A stretch of DNA of 64,000 bases, taken from Hassallia byssoidea VB512170. Lineage in GTDB: Bacteria; Cyanobacteriota; Cyanobacteriia; Cyanobacteriales; Nostocaceae. The first letter of the stretch is position 1. The number at the start of each line of letters is the position of its first letter. Under the pieces are notes generated by a model. The model was not told where the DNA came from, ran no database searches, and saw only the letters and a list, made by a program, of their open reading frames with translations. This document shows, one piece after another, positions 37,859 to 48,734 of the stretch. The stretch is from NCBI RefSeq assembly GCF_000817785.2, contig NZ_JTCM02000011.1:48750-112749 (forward strand). Reading direction: 5' to 3'. Position numbers and translations under genes: made by a program.

Positions 37859-38284
37859 CTACTTCAATTCAGCTTGGGGATATTCCTGCTTAAAATCTGC
37901 AACTGATGAACTTGCTAATTCATCCAATATCTTGTCTCCCACTCTTCCAACAGTACATCTTTGTATCGCATCTCTGGCAACATTAAGTAAATAATTTTCC
38001 TCTACTTGGCTACCAGAAGAACTTGCTAGGTTCCATGCTTCGACTACAGCACTTTTACCTGTTTGTCGGCTGCATTTTTCTAATCTATTTTGATTTAAAT
38101 TCTTAGGGGGAAGTACGGTTACAGCAGTAGGTTTTTTATTTGTAAATCCTGGCACATTTGGTTGTAAATTATCTCCTTGTCTGCCACCTACCCTTGCAAT
38201 ATCATCTAAAGCTGCACAACCAGTTAAAAATGCTGATATTATCGGTATGACAATTATCGTAACTGCTACGTCAATTTTCTTCAT
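37859..38284 (-). CDS. Small lipoprotein, function unknown
   Basis: 141 aa with lipoprotein signal MKKIDVAVTIIVIPIISAF and lipobox LTGC. The mature part has a disordered Asn/Pro-rich section, then a helical C-half with two cysteines (LEKCSRQTGKSAVVEAWN, DAIQRCTVGRVGDKIL) that could form a disulfide. Same strand and same type of product as its neighbours. No named family. Confidence 0.7.
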   Translation of the reverse strand: MKKIDVAVTIIVIPIISAFLTGCAALDDIARVGGRQGDNLQPNVPGFTNKKPTAVTVLPPKNLNQNRLEKCSRQTGKSAVVEAWNLASSSGSQVEENYLLNVARDAIQRCTVGRVGDKILDELASSSVADFKQEYPQAELK

Positions 38285-38314
38285 TGGTTTATCCTAGTTA
38301 AAATGAAAAGTCAC

Positions 38315-38518
38315 TTAAGCTTCGGTATTATTATCAAATGAATCTGAATTTGAATCCGAGTCATTTTGTGAGTCTGACGTTAAATTATTATCTTCAGTCT
38401 CTATCCCAACAGCATTGAGAACACCAGTAACAAATGCTCCTACGGCAACTTGTGCTACCCCTCTGACAACACCGTTTGTTAAACCAGCAAATAAAGAGCC
38501 AACTAATTTATTGTTCAT
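38315..38518 (-). CDS. Small Gly/Ala/Val-rich hydrophobic peptide with acidic tail
   Basis: 67 aa: a glycine-containing hydrophobic first half (LVGSLFAGLTNGVVRGVAQVAVGAFV in part) and a tail almost wholly Asp/Ser/Asn/Glu. The layout resembles bacteriocin-like or membrane-inserting peptides, but there is no recognisable leader or processing motif. It lies 31 nt before the lipoprotein gene. Real-gene status rests on composition and context. Confidence 0.55.
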   Translation of the reverse strand: MNNKLVGSLFAGLTNGVVRGVAQVAVGAFVTGVLNAVGIETEDNNLTSDSQNDSDSNSDSFDNNTEA

Positions 38519-38679
38519 AGCTTTTACCTATTTTTTACGAAAAGTTATAGTTTTAGTAAGATGCTCATGACAATAATGCTCGAAAACTTATGAAAAATAA
38601 TATTTATATTTGATAAATATTACGCTAATCAAAAGTTAATATGTAAGCAGTATTTCAGAGCATCTTTCAGAAAGGATTA

Positions 38680-38979
38680 TTAAAAATTTAAGTCAAAATC
38701 GCTTATAACATCCTCAATATTATTAAGAGTGAAAGTATTATCGGTAACATCATTTAAGTCTTGAATGAATTCACTACCATCGGAAAAAGCTGTACCAGAT
38801 GCACCCTCTGTAGCAACGTTTAATACTACATCACCAAAAATTCGTGTTTCTTCTCCAAATTCTGCGTCTGGATTAGTTGGATCAATCTCTGTTAAACCTT
38901 CACTCAGGGCAGAATTTTGATTAACTGTATTTACAACTGTTTCAGTAACTTGCTTGAAGGCATCATCAAACCATCCCAT
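38680..38979 (-). CDS. Small acidic hypothetical protein, first gene of the exported-protein cluster
   Basis: 99 aa, acidic and Asn/Thr-rich (MGWFDDAFKQVTETVVNTVN ... DVISDFDLNF). A consensus Shine-Dalgarno TTAGGAGGATGAACAT precedes the ATG at 38979. No signal peptide, but the WFDDAFKQVTETVVNTV helix is amphipathic. It heads a series of five co-oriented genes. Function unknown. Confidence 0.65.
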   Translation of the reverse strand: MGWFDDAFKQVTETVVNTVNQNSALSEGLTEIDPTNPDAEFGEETRIFGDVVLNVATEGASGTAFSDGSEFIQDLNDVTDNTFTLNNIEDVISDFDLNF

Positions 38980-39356
38980 ATGTTCATCCTCCTAAAACTT
39001 GCGAAAAGTATTTGTATTTTTCCAGACGTTAAGTACGAATCAAATCTTTACGTCATTTCCGGGAGTAGATAGCGCCTGATATGAAGTGATGAATACAAGA
39101 TACACAACCTCCTCACCCCAAATCACCTAATGAGCGTTAGCAACATCATTAGCAATTTCCGCAACACAAAACCCCAACTATACTAATACAGCAAATAACC
39201 TCATAACAGCAAAAATACTTAGCCTTAAGCGATCGCCTTTATAAAGCTACCAGTCCTTATATTCACTGAATTATAAAGATTACATGTAGTTTATTGCTTG
39301 TATAAACACTGGTAGCCTAATATCTATTAGTAAAATTTATTCTGACTATAAGTTTA
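38980..39356. other. Divergent intergenic region without gene
   Basis: Between the small-protein cluster and the STAND gene. AT-rich, with CCTCACCCCAA and a small TAATGA/TCATTA inverted pair. It should hold both promoters; neither could be defined. Confidence 0.4.
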
Positions 39357-39715
39357 ATGGCATTACATCCATCACCACGAAGCGATGATTTAGCGAAGAA
39401 GTTTGCCGAAGCAAACGAGCATTGGAACTTAGAAAAGTTATACCGAGATATTGCAAATGCCAAGCAGCAAGAAAGACGTAGGCAGTGCAAACAACTGACT
39501 CCGACTGAAAAAGCTTGTTTGCGGGGATTGCTTTCTGGTTACAGTCCAACTGAGATTGCTACGGAACTTAACCGCGAACCAGGTGGATTGAGGGTTGAAC
39601 TTTGTAGAGGTTTGTATCGATACATCGAGACTGTAACGGATATGTATATCAAAACTTATAGTAATGTATCAAAACTTCTCGAAAATGCAGGCTACAAACA
39701 TCAACAAAAATATAG

Positions 39716-39739
39716 AGACGTTACATGTAACGTCTCTAC
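39716..39739. repeat. AGAGACGTTACATGTAACGTCTCT palindrome family member in the STAND gene
   Basis: A perfect 24-bp palindrome centred on ACATGT with AGAGACG arms, followed immediately by AATCCAAA units (39740-39770). Both are read in frame. Confidence 0.8.
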
Positions 39740-39983
39740 AATCCAAAATCCAAAATCTAAAATCCAAAATCGCGTTGATTGGGGTGAAGCGATTGATGTC
39801 TCTATTTTCTACGGACGCACGGATGAGTTAACTAAGTTACAACAATGGATTGAACAAGATAAATGTCGCTTAATTACACTGTTAGGCATGGGTGGAATTG
39901 GTAAAACAGCTTTATCAGTGAAGTTAGCGCAACTGGTGCAAGAAGGATTTGAGTTTGTCATTTGGCAAAGCCTACGTAATTCT

Positions 39984-39996
39984 CCCCCCCCCCCCC
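39984..39996. repeat. Homopolymer run of 13 C
   Basis: The only comparably long single-base run noticed inside a gene of this window. It lies exactly at the frameshift of the STAND gene and is a natural slippage site. Confidence 0.95.
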
Positions 39997-40642
39997 ACAT
40001 TTTTTAGATACATTAATAAAATTCCTTTCTTGCCAGCAAGATACAAATTTACCGGAAACAGTAGGCAGCAAAATCTCCCGACTAATTGAATATCTACGTA
40101 ATTCGCGCTGCTTGTTGGTTCTTGACAACTTTGATGTTTTACTTAATAACAATCAAGCAGGCAATTATCGTGTTGGTTATGAAGAGTATGGGGAATTGCT
40201 GCAACGAGTAGGGGAAGTACCGCATCAAAGTTGCTTAATACTAACTTCGCAGAAAAAGCCAGCAGAAGTAGCAGCGCTAGCTGGAGAAATCTATCCGATT
40301 CGTTGTTTGCAATTATCGGGATTAAATAATGATGCAGCACAGAGGATTTTAGCTGCAAAAGGGATTTCTGCGTCGGTGGATGATGAAGAAAGATTAATTG
40401 AATTTTATTGCGGAAATCCGCTGGCATTAAAGATAGCAGCAACTTCAATTTTAGATTTATTTGACGGCAGTATTGCTGACTTTTTAGAAGAAGTAGTGCG
40501 ATCGCCTCGTCCCTATGCGAATATGATTACTACAGGCATGACAAGTTTAAATCCACAAAAAGCTACTCTAAAGACACTTGCAGCCTTAGAATTAGTCAGC
40601 AATTATCAGTCAACGTCTAAAGTTTTAGAATTTCCTGCACCT

Positions 40643-40674
40643 AGATACCCGACTTCTTTAAGAAGTCGGGTATC
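40643..40674. repeat. Palindromic repeat AGATACCCGACTTCTT / AAGAAGTCGGGTATCT
   Basis: A perfect 16-bp inverted repeat with no loop. It forms the truncated 3' end of the STAND gene and lies 16 nt before the convergent nagZ stop codon. It may also work as a bidirectional terminator-like stem. Confidence 0.85.
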
Positions 40675-40689
40675 TGAGGGTATCTGAGA

Positions 40690-41769
40690 CTAAAGATTGC
40701 AAGCGATCGCCAATTTAGCATGTCGCAAAAGAGTCTCTTCATCAAGACTATGAACTATATATTGAGGAGTTACCTCAAGTAATTTATCAATTCGTGCTTT
40801 AGCTGCTGCAACTACCGACTCATCAAGACTACCGTTATCAAGCGAAACAGAAAAATCTTGCGCGATCGCATATGTTCTTTCCAGAGATGATGAATTGATA
40901 TTGCGGGACACGATAAATAAATCGCAACCTGCATTAAACGCTTTTGCGACAGTCCCACTTTTCATAAACATATCTGAGACAGCTTTCATATCTAAGTCAT
41001 CAGATACAATCACTCCCTCAAATTTAAGCTCTTTGCGGAGAATGTCATTTAAAATTAATTTAGACAGCGTTGCCGGCACTGCATCTATCTGAGGAAATAG
41101 AATGTGTGCGGTCATAATCATCGGTATCTGTTGTTCGATCAGCGCTTGAAAAGGTATCAGTTCACGCGATCGCAAATCTTCGACTGTCAAATTTAGCCTT
41201 GGTAGCTCAATGTGCGAATCTTGACTAGTGTCTCCATGTCCGGGAAAATGCTTCGCACATCCTTTGATTCCCGACTCCTTCAATCCCAAATAGTAATCGC
41301 AAGCACCTTGTGCAGCAGTTTGTGCAGTCGTACCAAAAGCCCTCGGTCCAATGACGGGATTCTCAGGATTAGAAAAAATATCCGCTACAGGAGACCAAGA
41401 TACATTGATTCCCAATGACTTTAATTCTAATGCAGTTGCTTTTGCGACTTCAATAGCCAGTGTTCCCAACAAAAAAGCATGAGGAAATCGAGCGATCGGC
41501 AAAGGTGTACGAATCACAGAACCTCCCTCATGGTCAAGAGTGAGAAACATCGAGTCGCGTTCAGCGTATTGTCTTACCTGGTCGATTAGTTCTTTAAAAG
41601 CTTCCAGCCAAACTTGATAATGAGTACCTTGACGAAAGTTCTTCGCAAAAAATATCACCCCAATCGGTTTCAATTCACTGAGTGCGCGTTTATCATCATC
41701 GCTTAATGTGGTACCCGAAATACCCAGAATCAGGTGATGTCCAAAGCGCTCAAGTTGCGATACTGACAT
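40690..41769 (-). CDS. nagZ: Beta-N-acetylhexosaminidase, glycoside hydrolase family 3 (NagZ-like)
   Basis: 359 aa, single GH3 catalytic barrel. Motifs: GVIFFAKNFRQG, TLDHEGGSVIRTP, FSPVADI-like WSPVADIF, GCAKHFPGHGDTSQDSH (the Asp-His catalytic loop of NagZ) and IVSDDLDMKAV with the nucleophile Asp. The enzyme removes GlcNAc from peptidoglycan breakdown products in the recycling pathway. No signal peptide, consistent with a cytoplasmic site. The start codon is followed upstream by a short-repeat block. Convergent with the broken STAND gene. Confidence 0.92.
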   Translation of the reverse strand: MSVSQLERFGHHLILGISGTTLSDDDKRALSELKPIGVIFFAKNFRQGTHYQVWLEAFKELIDQVRQYAERDSMFLTLDHEGGSVIRTPLPIARFPHAFLLGTLAIEVAKATALELKSLGINVSWSPVADIFSNPENPVIGPRAFGTTAQTAAQGACDYYLGLKESGIKGCAKHFPGHGDTSQDSHIELPRLNLTVEDLRSRELIPFQALIEQQIPMIMTAHILFPQIDAVPATLSKLILNDILRKELKFEGVIVSDDLDMKAVSDMFMKSGTVAKAFNAGCDLFIVSRNINSSSLERTYAIAQDFSVSLDNGSLDESVVAAAKARIDKLLEVTPQYIVHSLDEETLLRHAKLAIACNL

Positions 41770-41785
41770 AATGCTTTACCTATGG

Positions 41786-42056
41786 CAGGAATGGGGAATG
41801 GGGACTGGGGGGAGGGGGGGACAAGGGGAAAGGGGGACAAGGGGGACAAGGGGAAAGGGGAAAGGGGAAAGGGGAAAGGGTAAAGGGGGGAAGAAGTAAT
41901 TTGAAACATCTGTGTGAATTTTAAATAACTCATTCCCTTTCCCCTTTCCCCTTTAACCTTTTCCCCTCCTCAAAATGCCCATTACCAATTACCCATTACC
42001 CAATCCCCAATTACCAATTATCCATTACCAATTACCAATTACCAATTACCTATTTT
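41786..42056. repeat. Short tandem repeats between nagZ and the RlpA-like gene
   Basis: GGGGACAAG, GGGGAAA and GGGGAAAG units to 41890, then CCCTTTCCCC and finally CCAATTA/CCATTAC heptamers. Partly complementary. The right edge supplies the stop codon of the RlpA-like gene. Confidence 0.9.
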
Positions 42057-43272
42057 CAATTGCGAGTTTTCTACCTGGTTTAATATTTGCGGTAGAAACA
42101 GATGAATTTTTCAAAGTCATTTTTGGTGCGCTACTTTGCAAAATTACGGCTTTATAAGGTACTACTCCAGCGGTTTCACTGTTGATACACCTCGCTGCTT
42201 CCCTTGACAAATCGAGACTTCTGGGTGGAATATAAGGACCGCGATCGTTTACGCGCACAATCACAGAGTTGCCATTCTTTAAATTAGTCACCTGCAAATA
42301 GGTGTTAAAAGGTAGTGACTTATGAGCAACTGTTAATTCATCTTGATTGTATTTCTCACCATTTGCGGTTGTTCGACCATGAAAATAACCACCATACCAA
42401 GAAGCTAAACCAAACATTTTTTTCTTGGAAGGAGTTAAATCATACATTTGTTGCTGTCCTTCCACCAGTGATAAAGCAGGTGCTTGCAAAGCTGAACGAA
42501 GATTGTTAATCCACTCAATCGCTAGTAGTTCACCACTGCGGTGAATTTGGTGAGAAATTTCTTTTTGAATTCCAAACAAAAAGCGATTCCCTGCCATTAA
42601 CGCTGGTATACCATCAACTAATGCCGGTCGGAATTGATTAGCATCTAACCGAGGCAAATTGACGACTTGCGTTAAACGTTGTTGCATTGATTTGGCTTCG
42701 ATTTCGTTGGGTAAAGTTGCAACTATACGGTTATTTACCCACACTTCATAGTTGTCTTGGTCGCGACGAACAACTACTACTGATGTTCTTGTAATGCCTT
42801 GTTCCATCAATGTGGAATAGTTGAAGAAATTTTGCAGCGATCGCAAAATTTTATTTGGCAACAAATCTCGGTTATTCAAGCTTGATTCTATCAACCGAGG
42901 AATCGGCAAAACACTTGCCGTTTTTACCGGAATCTTTTCAGATGCAATATCTGGCAGAGAACTACAAAACTGATTTTTACTTTGCTTTACTTTGCTTACG
43001 GAAACATTCGATAACTTAGCTTTCGTTGGTGGTGATTTTTTATCACCCCAATCTATCTTCAAAAACCTTGTAGGTAATATGGTCGTACTCCAGACATTTA
43101 ATCGCTGCTTAGGTATCTCCAAAAATTCCCGATTGTTACTTAATAGTTTATCTAGATTGGATGAAACCTTTGTCGGAGAAACCTTTGGCATAAAACTTGG
43201 TGGCAAGTTTTCGCTCAACGACAAAAATGAACCAATCCAGGATGCAATGCAAAAAAATCCAAAAGATAGCAT
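42046..43272 (-). CDS. rlpA: RlpA-family septal lytic transglycosylase-like protein
   Basis: Start taken at ATG 43272 (MLSFGFFCIASWIGSFLSL, a signal-like segment); a GTG at 43302 is the alternative. About 408 aa. The middle is a long low-similarity region. The C-terminus is a double-psi beta-barrel: FGLASWYGGYFHGRTTANGE, TVAHKSLPFNTYLQVTNL, VIVRVNDRGPY and SLDLSREAARCI, including the catalytic-type Asp of VNDRGPY. RlpA proteins cut or bind glycan strands lacking stem peptides at division sites. The final residues NR and the TAA lie in GGTAATTG repeat DNA. Confidence 0.88.
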   Translation of the reverse strand: MLSFGFFCIASWIGSFLSLSENLPPSFMPKVSPTKVSSNLDKLLSNNREFLEIPKQRLNVWSTTILPTRFLKIDWGDKKSPPTKAKLSNVSVSKVKQSKNQFCSSLPDIASEKIPVKTASVLPIPRLIESSLNNRDLLPNKILRSLQNFFNYSTLMEQGITRTSVVVVRRDQDNYEVWVNNRIVATLPNEIEAKSMQQRLTQVVNLPRLDANQFRPALVDGIPALMAGNRFLFGIQKEISHQIHRSGELLAIEWINNLRSALQAPALSLVEGQQQMYDLTPSKKKMFGLASWYGGYFHGRTTANGEKYNQDELTVAHKSLPFNTYLQVTNLKNGNSVIVRVNDRGPYIPPRSLDLSREAARCINSETAGVVPYKAVILQSSAPKMTLKNSSVSTANIKPGRKLAIENR

Positions 43273-43302
43273 GGTTAAGTCAAGTTTTAGGTACCCGCAC
43301 AC

Positions 43303-44339
43303 ACAATAAGTGCAACCCTAGTTTTGGCAAAGATAATTTTTATCCCAGAAAATCAAACTGTATATCCTTTGCGCTCTTCAGACAAATCTCTTTTTAGTTA
43401 GAGGCACGCGGTGGGAGCGATCCCCAGCAGAAATCATATTATCCTGTTGTTGGCAAATAAGTAAATAAAGCTTTGAGATGATGTCGATTACTTACTACTT
43501 TTTGATTTAAATTTGTTATAAATAACTTCAATAAAAGCCTTAAAATAAATAACTATCACTTAATTAACAACAGTAATAATACTAAAATTATTTTAATAAA
43601 TGATATATATAATACATGTTTTTATTGATTTACTGAAGCAAAATATACTATGAAGCGAAGAGCATTGTTTACCAATGCCGGAAAGTTATCAAGCTCGCAA
43701 ATGCTCATGATTGTTGAATAAATCAGTGATTTAGAGATAATAATCATGAATGAACTTGCAGTAGTTTTTGAAAAAACTGGTTTGAATTGCTACCAATTGT
43801 TTTGAAAAGACTATTAGCATCTTTTCCAACTTAGGTATAGCAAATATACTTTCAGATAAAATTATTTAATAATCTGTCGTTCCCAGAAGGTATAAGGCTG
43901 AATGGGCAAGGTTTTCATCTTTTTGTGGTGCAGCAAAATCACATAAAAACTCAGGGATGAATAATTTGAATAATTTATAACTCAGACAAATAAGTTTTAA
44001 TGAAGAACTAAATAAAAAATTTAAAATCGGCAAATCCAAGCGGGGAAAGGGGAGAGGGGGGGATGGGGAGATGGGGAGAGGGGGGGACAAGGAGATGAGG
44101 AGACAAGGAGATGGGGGGAAAGAATTATTCTTATTGTCTCCCTGTCCCCTTGTCCCCTTGTCCCCTTGTCTCCCTTGTCTCCCTTGTCTCCCTTGTCTCC
44201 CTTGTCTCCCTGCAAGAAAGCCCCCCTCCCCCCTGCCTCTTCAGAGACGATCGCACTCCTGGATGATAAATGTAACGGATTGCAACGTATAATGAAAACG
44301 AGAAAACAATTAAGAAATATTGAAGAGCAGTAAGGTTAA
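43303..44339. other. AT-rich intergenic region ahead of pds
   Basis: About 1 kb with no supported gene. The first 700 nt are AT-rich with no good open frame. 44040-44224 is a short-repeat block (GGGGAGATG and GGAGACAAG units, then CCTTGTCCC and four CCCTTGTCT 9-mers). The pds start follows 115 nt later. Confidence 0.5.
44040..44224. repeat. Short tandem repeats upstream of pds
   Basis: GGGGAGATGG and GGAGACAAGG units are complementary to the downstream CCTTGTCCC and CCCTTGTCT units, so the block can form a long imperfect hairpin in the pds leader region. Confidence 0.88.
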
Positions 44340-46695
<2,356 letters not shown>

Positions 46696-46702
46696 CTTTA
46701 GT

Positions 46703-46806
46703 CGATAGTTGGTGGATAGTGGATAGTCGATAGTGGGAGCGTAGGAGCGTAGTATTTTTTGACCCCCAACCCCCAACAACCATCAACTATCCACTATCCA
46801 CTAACA
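46703..46806. repeat. Short repeats downstream of crtB (GATAGTGG type)
   Basis: GATAGTTGG, GATAGTGG and GATAGTCG units on the left and complementary CCACTATC, CAACTATC units and ACAAATA units on the right. They can fold into a stem after the crtB stop codon. Confidence 0.85.
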
Positions 46807-46828
46807 AATAACAAATAACAAATCCCCC

Positions 46829-46857
46829 TTGACTGTGCCTTGAAAATCTGATATTAT
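46829..46857 (+). promoter_or_regulatory. Sigma-70-type promoter of the serine tRNA
   Basis: TTGACT (46829-46834) and TATTAT (46852-46857) with a 17-nt spacer, 16 nt before the tRNA 5' end. It is the best-formed core promoter in the window. Confidence 0.75.
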
Positions 46858-46873
46858 TCATATTCGTGACACT

Positions 46874-46965
46874 GGAGAGGTGGCTGAGTGGTCGAAAGCG
46901 GCAGATTGCTAATCTGTTGTACGGCAGGCAACTCCGTACCGAGGGTTCGAATCCCTCCCTCTCCG
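46874..46965 (+). tRNA. tRNA-Ser(GCT)
   Basis: A 92-nt class II tRNA. Acceptor GGAGAGG (46874-46880) pairs with CCTCTCC (46958-46964), with discriminator G. Anticodon stem GCAGA/TCTGT encloses loop TTGCTAA, anticodon GCT at 46908-46910, reading AGC and AGU. It has the long variable arm of serine tRNAs and the T loop GGGTTCGAATCCC. The 3' CCA is not encoded. Confidence 0.97.
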
Positions 46966-47288
46966 TTTTCCCAGTCTGCATATCACACTAAGAGTGTGAA
47001 TTGAGGTTCGTAGTAGGCACTTCAGTGCCTAAGATAAGCGCTTAAGCGCTTACTACGAACCTCTATCAAAAGTGTGAATTTCTGCTCGTAGTAGGCACTC
47101 TTCGTGCCTAAAATAAGCGCTTAAGCGCTTACTACGAACCAGTAAAAATTATCGACTAAGAGCAGATACTTTTATTCCCCAAGGATGATGCCCTAAGGAT
47201 GATGATATGATTTATCATCCGGAGTCCTGATAATCCAGTTAGAATATTGCTTTCAGGCTCCCACAAATCAGAGGAGTGAAAGTAATTT
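46966..47288. repeat. Twin GTAGTAGGCACT...GCGCTTACTAC palindromic repeats after the tRNA
   Basis: No gene. Two copies of a 55-nt repeat lie at 47006-47060 and 47085-47140. Each holds two internal palindromes (GGCACTTCAGTGCC or GGCACTCTTCGTGCC, and AAGCGCTTAAGCGCTT) and is bounded by CGTAGTA/TACTACG. A small TCACAC/GTGTGA hairpin (46983-46999) precedes them. The last 150 nt presumably contain the promoter of the binding-protein gene. Confidence 0.8.
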
Positions 47289-48620
47289 ATGAAAAAAATC
47301 AATTCCGCCTTAGCTCTAAGTTTAGCTACTTTATTATCTGGCTTTTTAGCGGCAGCTTGTACGAAAACCACTACAACTACTAGTAGCACCACTACCACAA
47401 CTAGTGGTGCTACTACTGCCCCAGCTAGTTCAACTACCACAGCGAGTAATGCCAAAGGACTGAAAATTGGTTCGCTGTTACCCTCAACTGGTGACTTAGC
47501 TTCCATCGGTCAGCAGATGGTGGGTGCTATTCCCTTACTTGTGGATACAGTTAATGCCTGTGGTGGGGTGAACGGTGAAAATGTCACCCTCATCCCTGTA
47601 GACGACCAAACCGACCCCAGAGCCGGTGCTGCGGGGATGACGAAATTGGCAACCGTAGATAGAGTTGGTGGTGTAGTTGGGTCTTTTGCCAGCAGCGTTT
47701 CTACAGCCGCAGTTTCCATCGCTACACCCAATAAAGTGATGTTGATTTCTCCAGGTAGTACTAGCCCGGTATTTACCGAAAAGGCAGGCAAAGGAGATTA
47801 TAAAGGTTATTGGGCGCGTACTGCTCCCCCCGATACCTACCAAGCATTAGCCTTGGCTCAACTTGCGAATAAAAAAGGCTTCCAAAAAGTTTCCACAGTT
47901 GTAATAAATAACGACTACGGTGTAGGCTTTGAAAAAGCATTTGTCCAAGCTTTTGAAAAATCAGGTGGAACAGTAGTTAACAAAAATAGCCCCACCCGTT
48001 ACGACCCCAAAGCCACCACTTTTGATACCGAAGCTCAAGCAGCTTTTGCCGGGAAACCGGATGCAGTGCTGGTCGTAGCTTATGAAGAAACTGCTAGTTT
48101 ACTACTAAAAACTGCTTATCAGCAAGGTCTGGCTCAGGGAGTACAGATTATGCTGACAGATGGCACCAAGTCAGATACCTTCCCGAATAGAGTTGGGAAA
48201 GCTGGTGATGGTAAATATATTGTTAGTGGAGCGATCGGCACCGTACCTGGTTCCAATGGTAAAGGATTAGACGCTTTCGCCAAGCTTTGGCAATCTAAAA
48301 AAGGCTCTCCACCAGCACCATACACCGCTCACGCTTGGGATGCAGCCGCTTTGTTAGCATTGGCAGCACAATCTGCTAAAGATAATACAGGCGTCGGCAT
48401 AGCCAGCAAAATCCGTGAAGTTGCCAATGGTCCTGGTACAGAAGTTGCTGATGTCTGCGAGGGACTGAAGTTACTCAAAGAAGGTAAGAAAATTAACTAC
48501 CAGGGAGCCAGCGGCAACGTAGATATTGACCAAAATGGCGATGTGGTCGGTGTTTACGATGTTTGGACAGTTGGCGACGACGGTAAAATTAAGACGATAG
48601 ATAAAGTTAGCCCTAAGTAA
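47289..48620 (+). CDS. Branched-chain/neutral amino-acid-binding lipoprotein of an ABC transporter
   Basis: 443 aa. A lipoprotein signal ([19 protein letters not shown], then LAAAC) is followed by a Thr/Ser/Ala linker of about 35 residues and a LivJ-type periplasmic binding fold ([75 protein letters not shown]). It captures amino acids for an ABC permease. No permease or ATPase gene follows, so the partners are encoded elsewhere, as with the N-I type transporter of Anabaena. The linker DNA (ACTACCA-like triplets) is low-complexity. Confidence 0.88.
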   Translation: MKKINSALALSLATLLSGFLAAACTKTTTTTSSTTTTTSGATTAPASSTTTASNAKGLKIGSLLPSTGDLASIGQQMVGAIPLLVDTVNACGGVNGENVTLIPVDDQTDPRAGAAGMTKLATVDRVGGVVGSFASSVSTAAVSIATPNKVMLISPGSTSPVFTEKAGKGDYKGYWARTAPPDTYQALALAQLANKKGFQKVSTVVINNDYGVGFEKAFVQAFEKSGGTVVNKNSPTRYDPKATTFDTEAQAAFAGKPDAVLVVAYEETASLLLKTAYQQGLAQGVQIMLTDGTKSDTFPNRVGKAGDGKYIVSGAIGTVPGSNGKGLDAFAKLWQSKKGSPPAPYTAHAWDAAALLALAAQSAKDNTGVGIASKIREVANGPGTEVADVCEGLKLLKEGKKINYQGASGNVDIDQNGDVVGVYDVWTVGDDGKIKTIDKVSPK

Positions 48621-48623
48621 AAA

Positions 48624-48730
48624 TTGGGTAATGGGGAATGGGTAATGGGGAATGGGTTTTGCCAATCATCAATTCCCAATTCCCAATTACCTATTCCCAA
48701 TTCCCAATTCCCAATTCCCAATTACCTATT
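48624..48730. repeat. Short tandem repeats between the binding-protein and outer-membrane genes
   Basis: GGGTAAT and GGGGAAT units, then complementary CAATTCC and CCCAATT units. They separate two convergent genes and could act as a stem that ends transcription. Confidence 0.9.
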
Positions 48731-48734
48731 AGAT

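Larger units (their letters stand above)
39357..40687 (+). pseudogene. STAND/NB-ARC ATPase, frameshifted at a C13 tract and 3'-truncated
   Basis: The N-terminal part has a helical helix-turn-helix-like domain (LTPTEKACLRGLLSGYSPTEIA), then a repeat-encoded linker, then VDWGEAIDVSIFYGRTDEL and the P-loop LLGMGGIGKTALS of an NB-ARC ATPase. At 39984-39996 thirteen C bases shift the frame and TAG follows. The next frame carries on exactly where expected: LDTLIKFLSCQQDTNLPET, RCLLVLDNFDVLL (Walker B), LILTSQKKP and CGNPLALKIAA (GLPL-type motif). Tracts of 11 or 14 C would restore the frame. The gene then ends in a palindromic repeat at 40643 instead of the WD40 or TPR sensor array usual for such proteins. 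STAND proteins act in signalling, programmed death or phage defence. Confidence 0.8.

Noticed and set aside
40112..40687. Separate ATPase gene downstream of the C13 tract
   Set aside because: Coding sequence continues upstream of this ATG to the C tract and completes the NB-ARC domain started before it.
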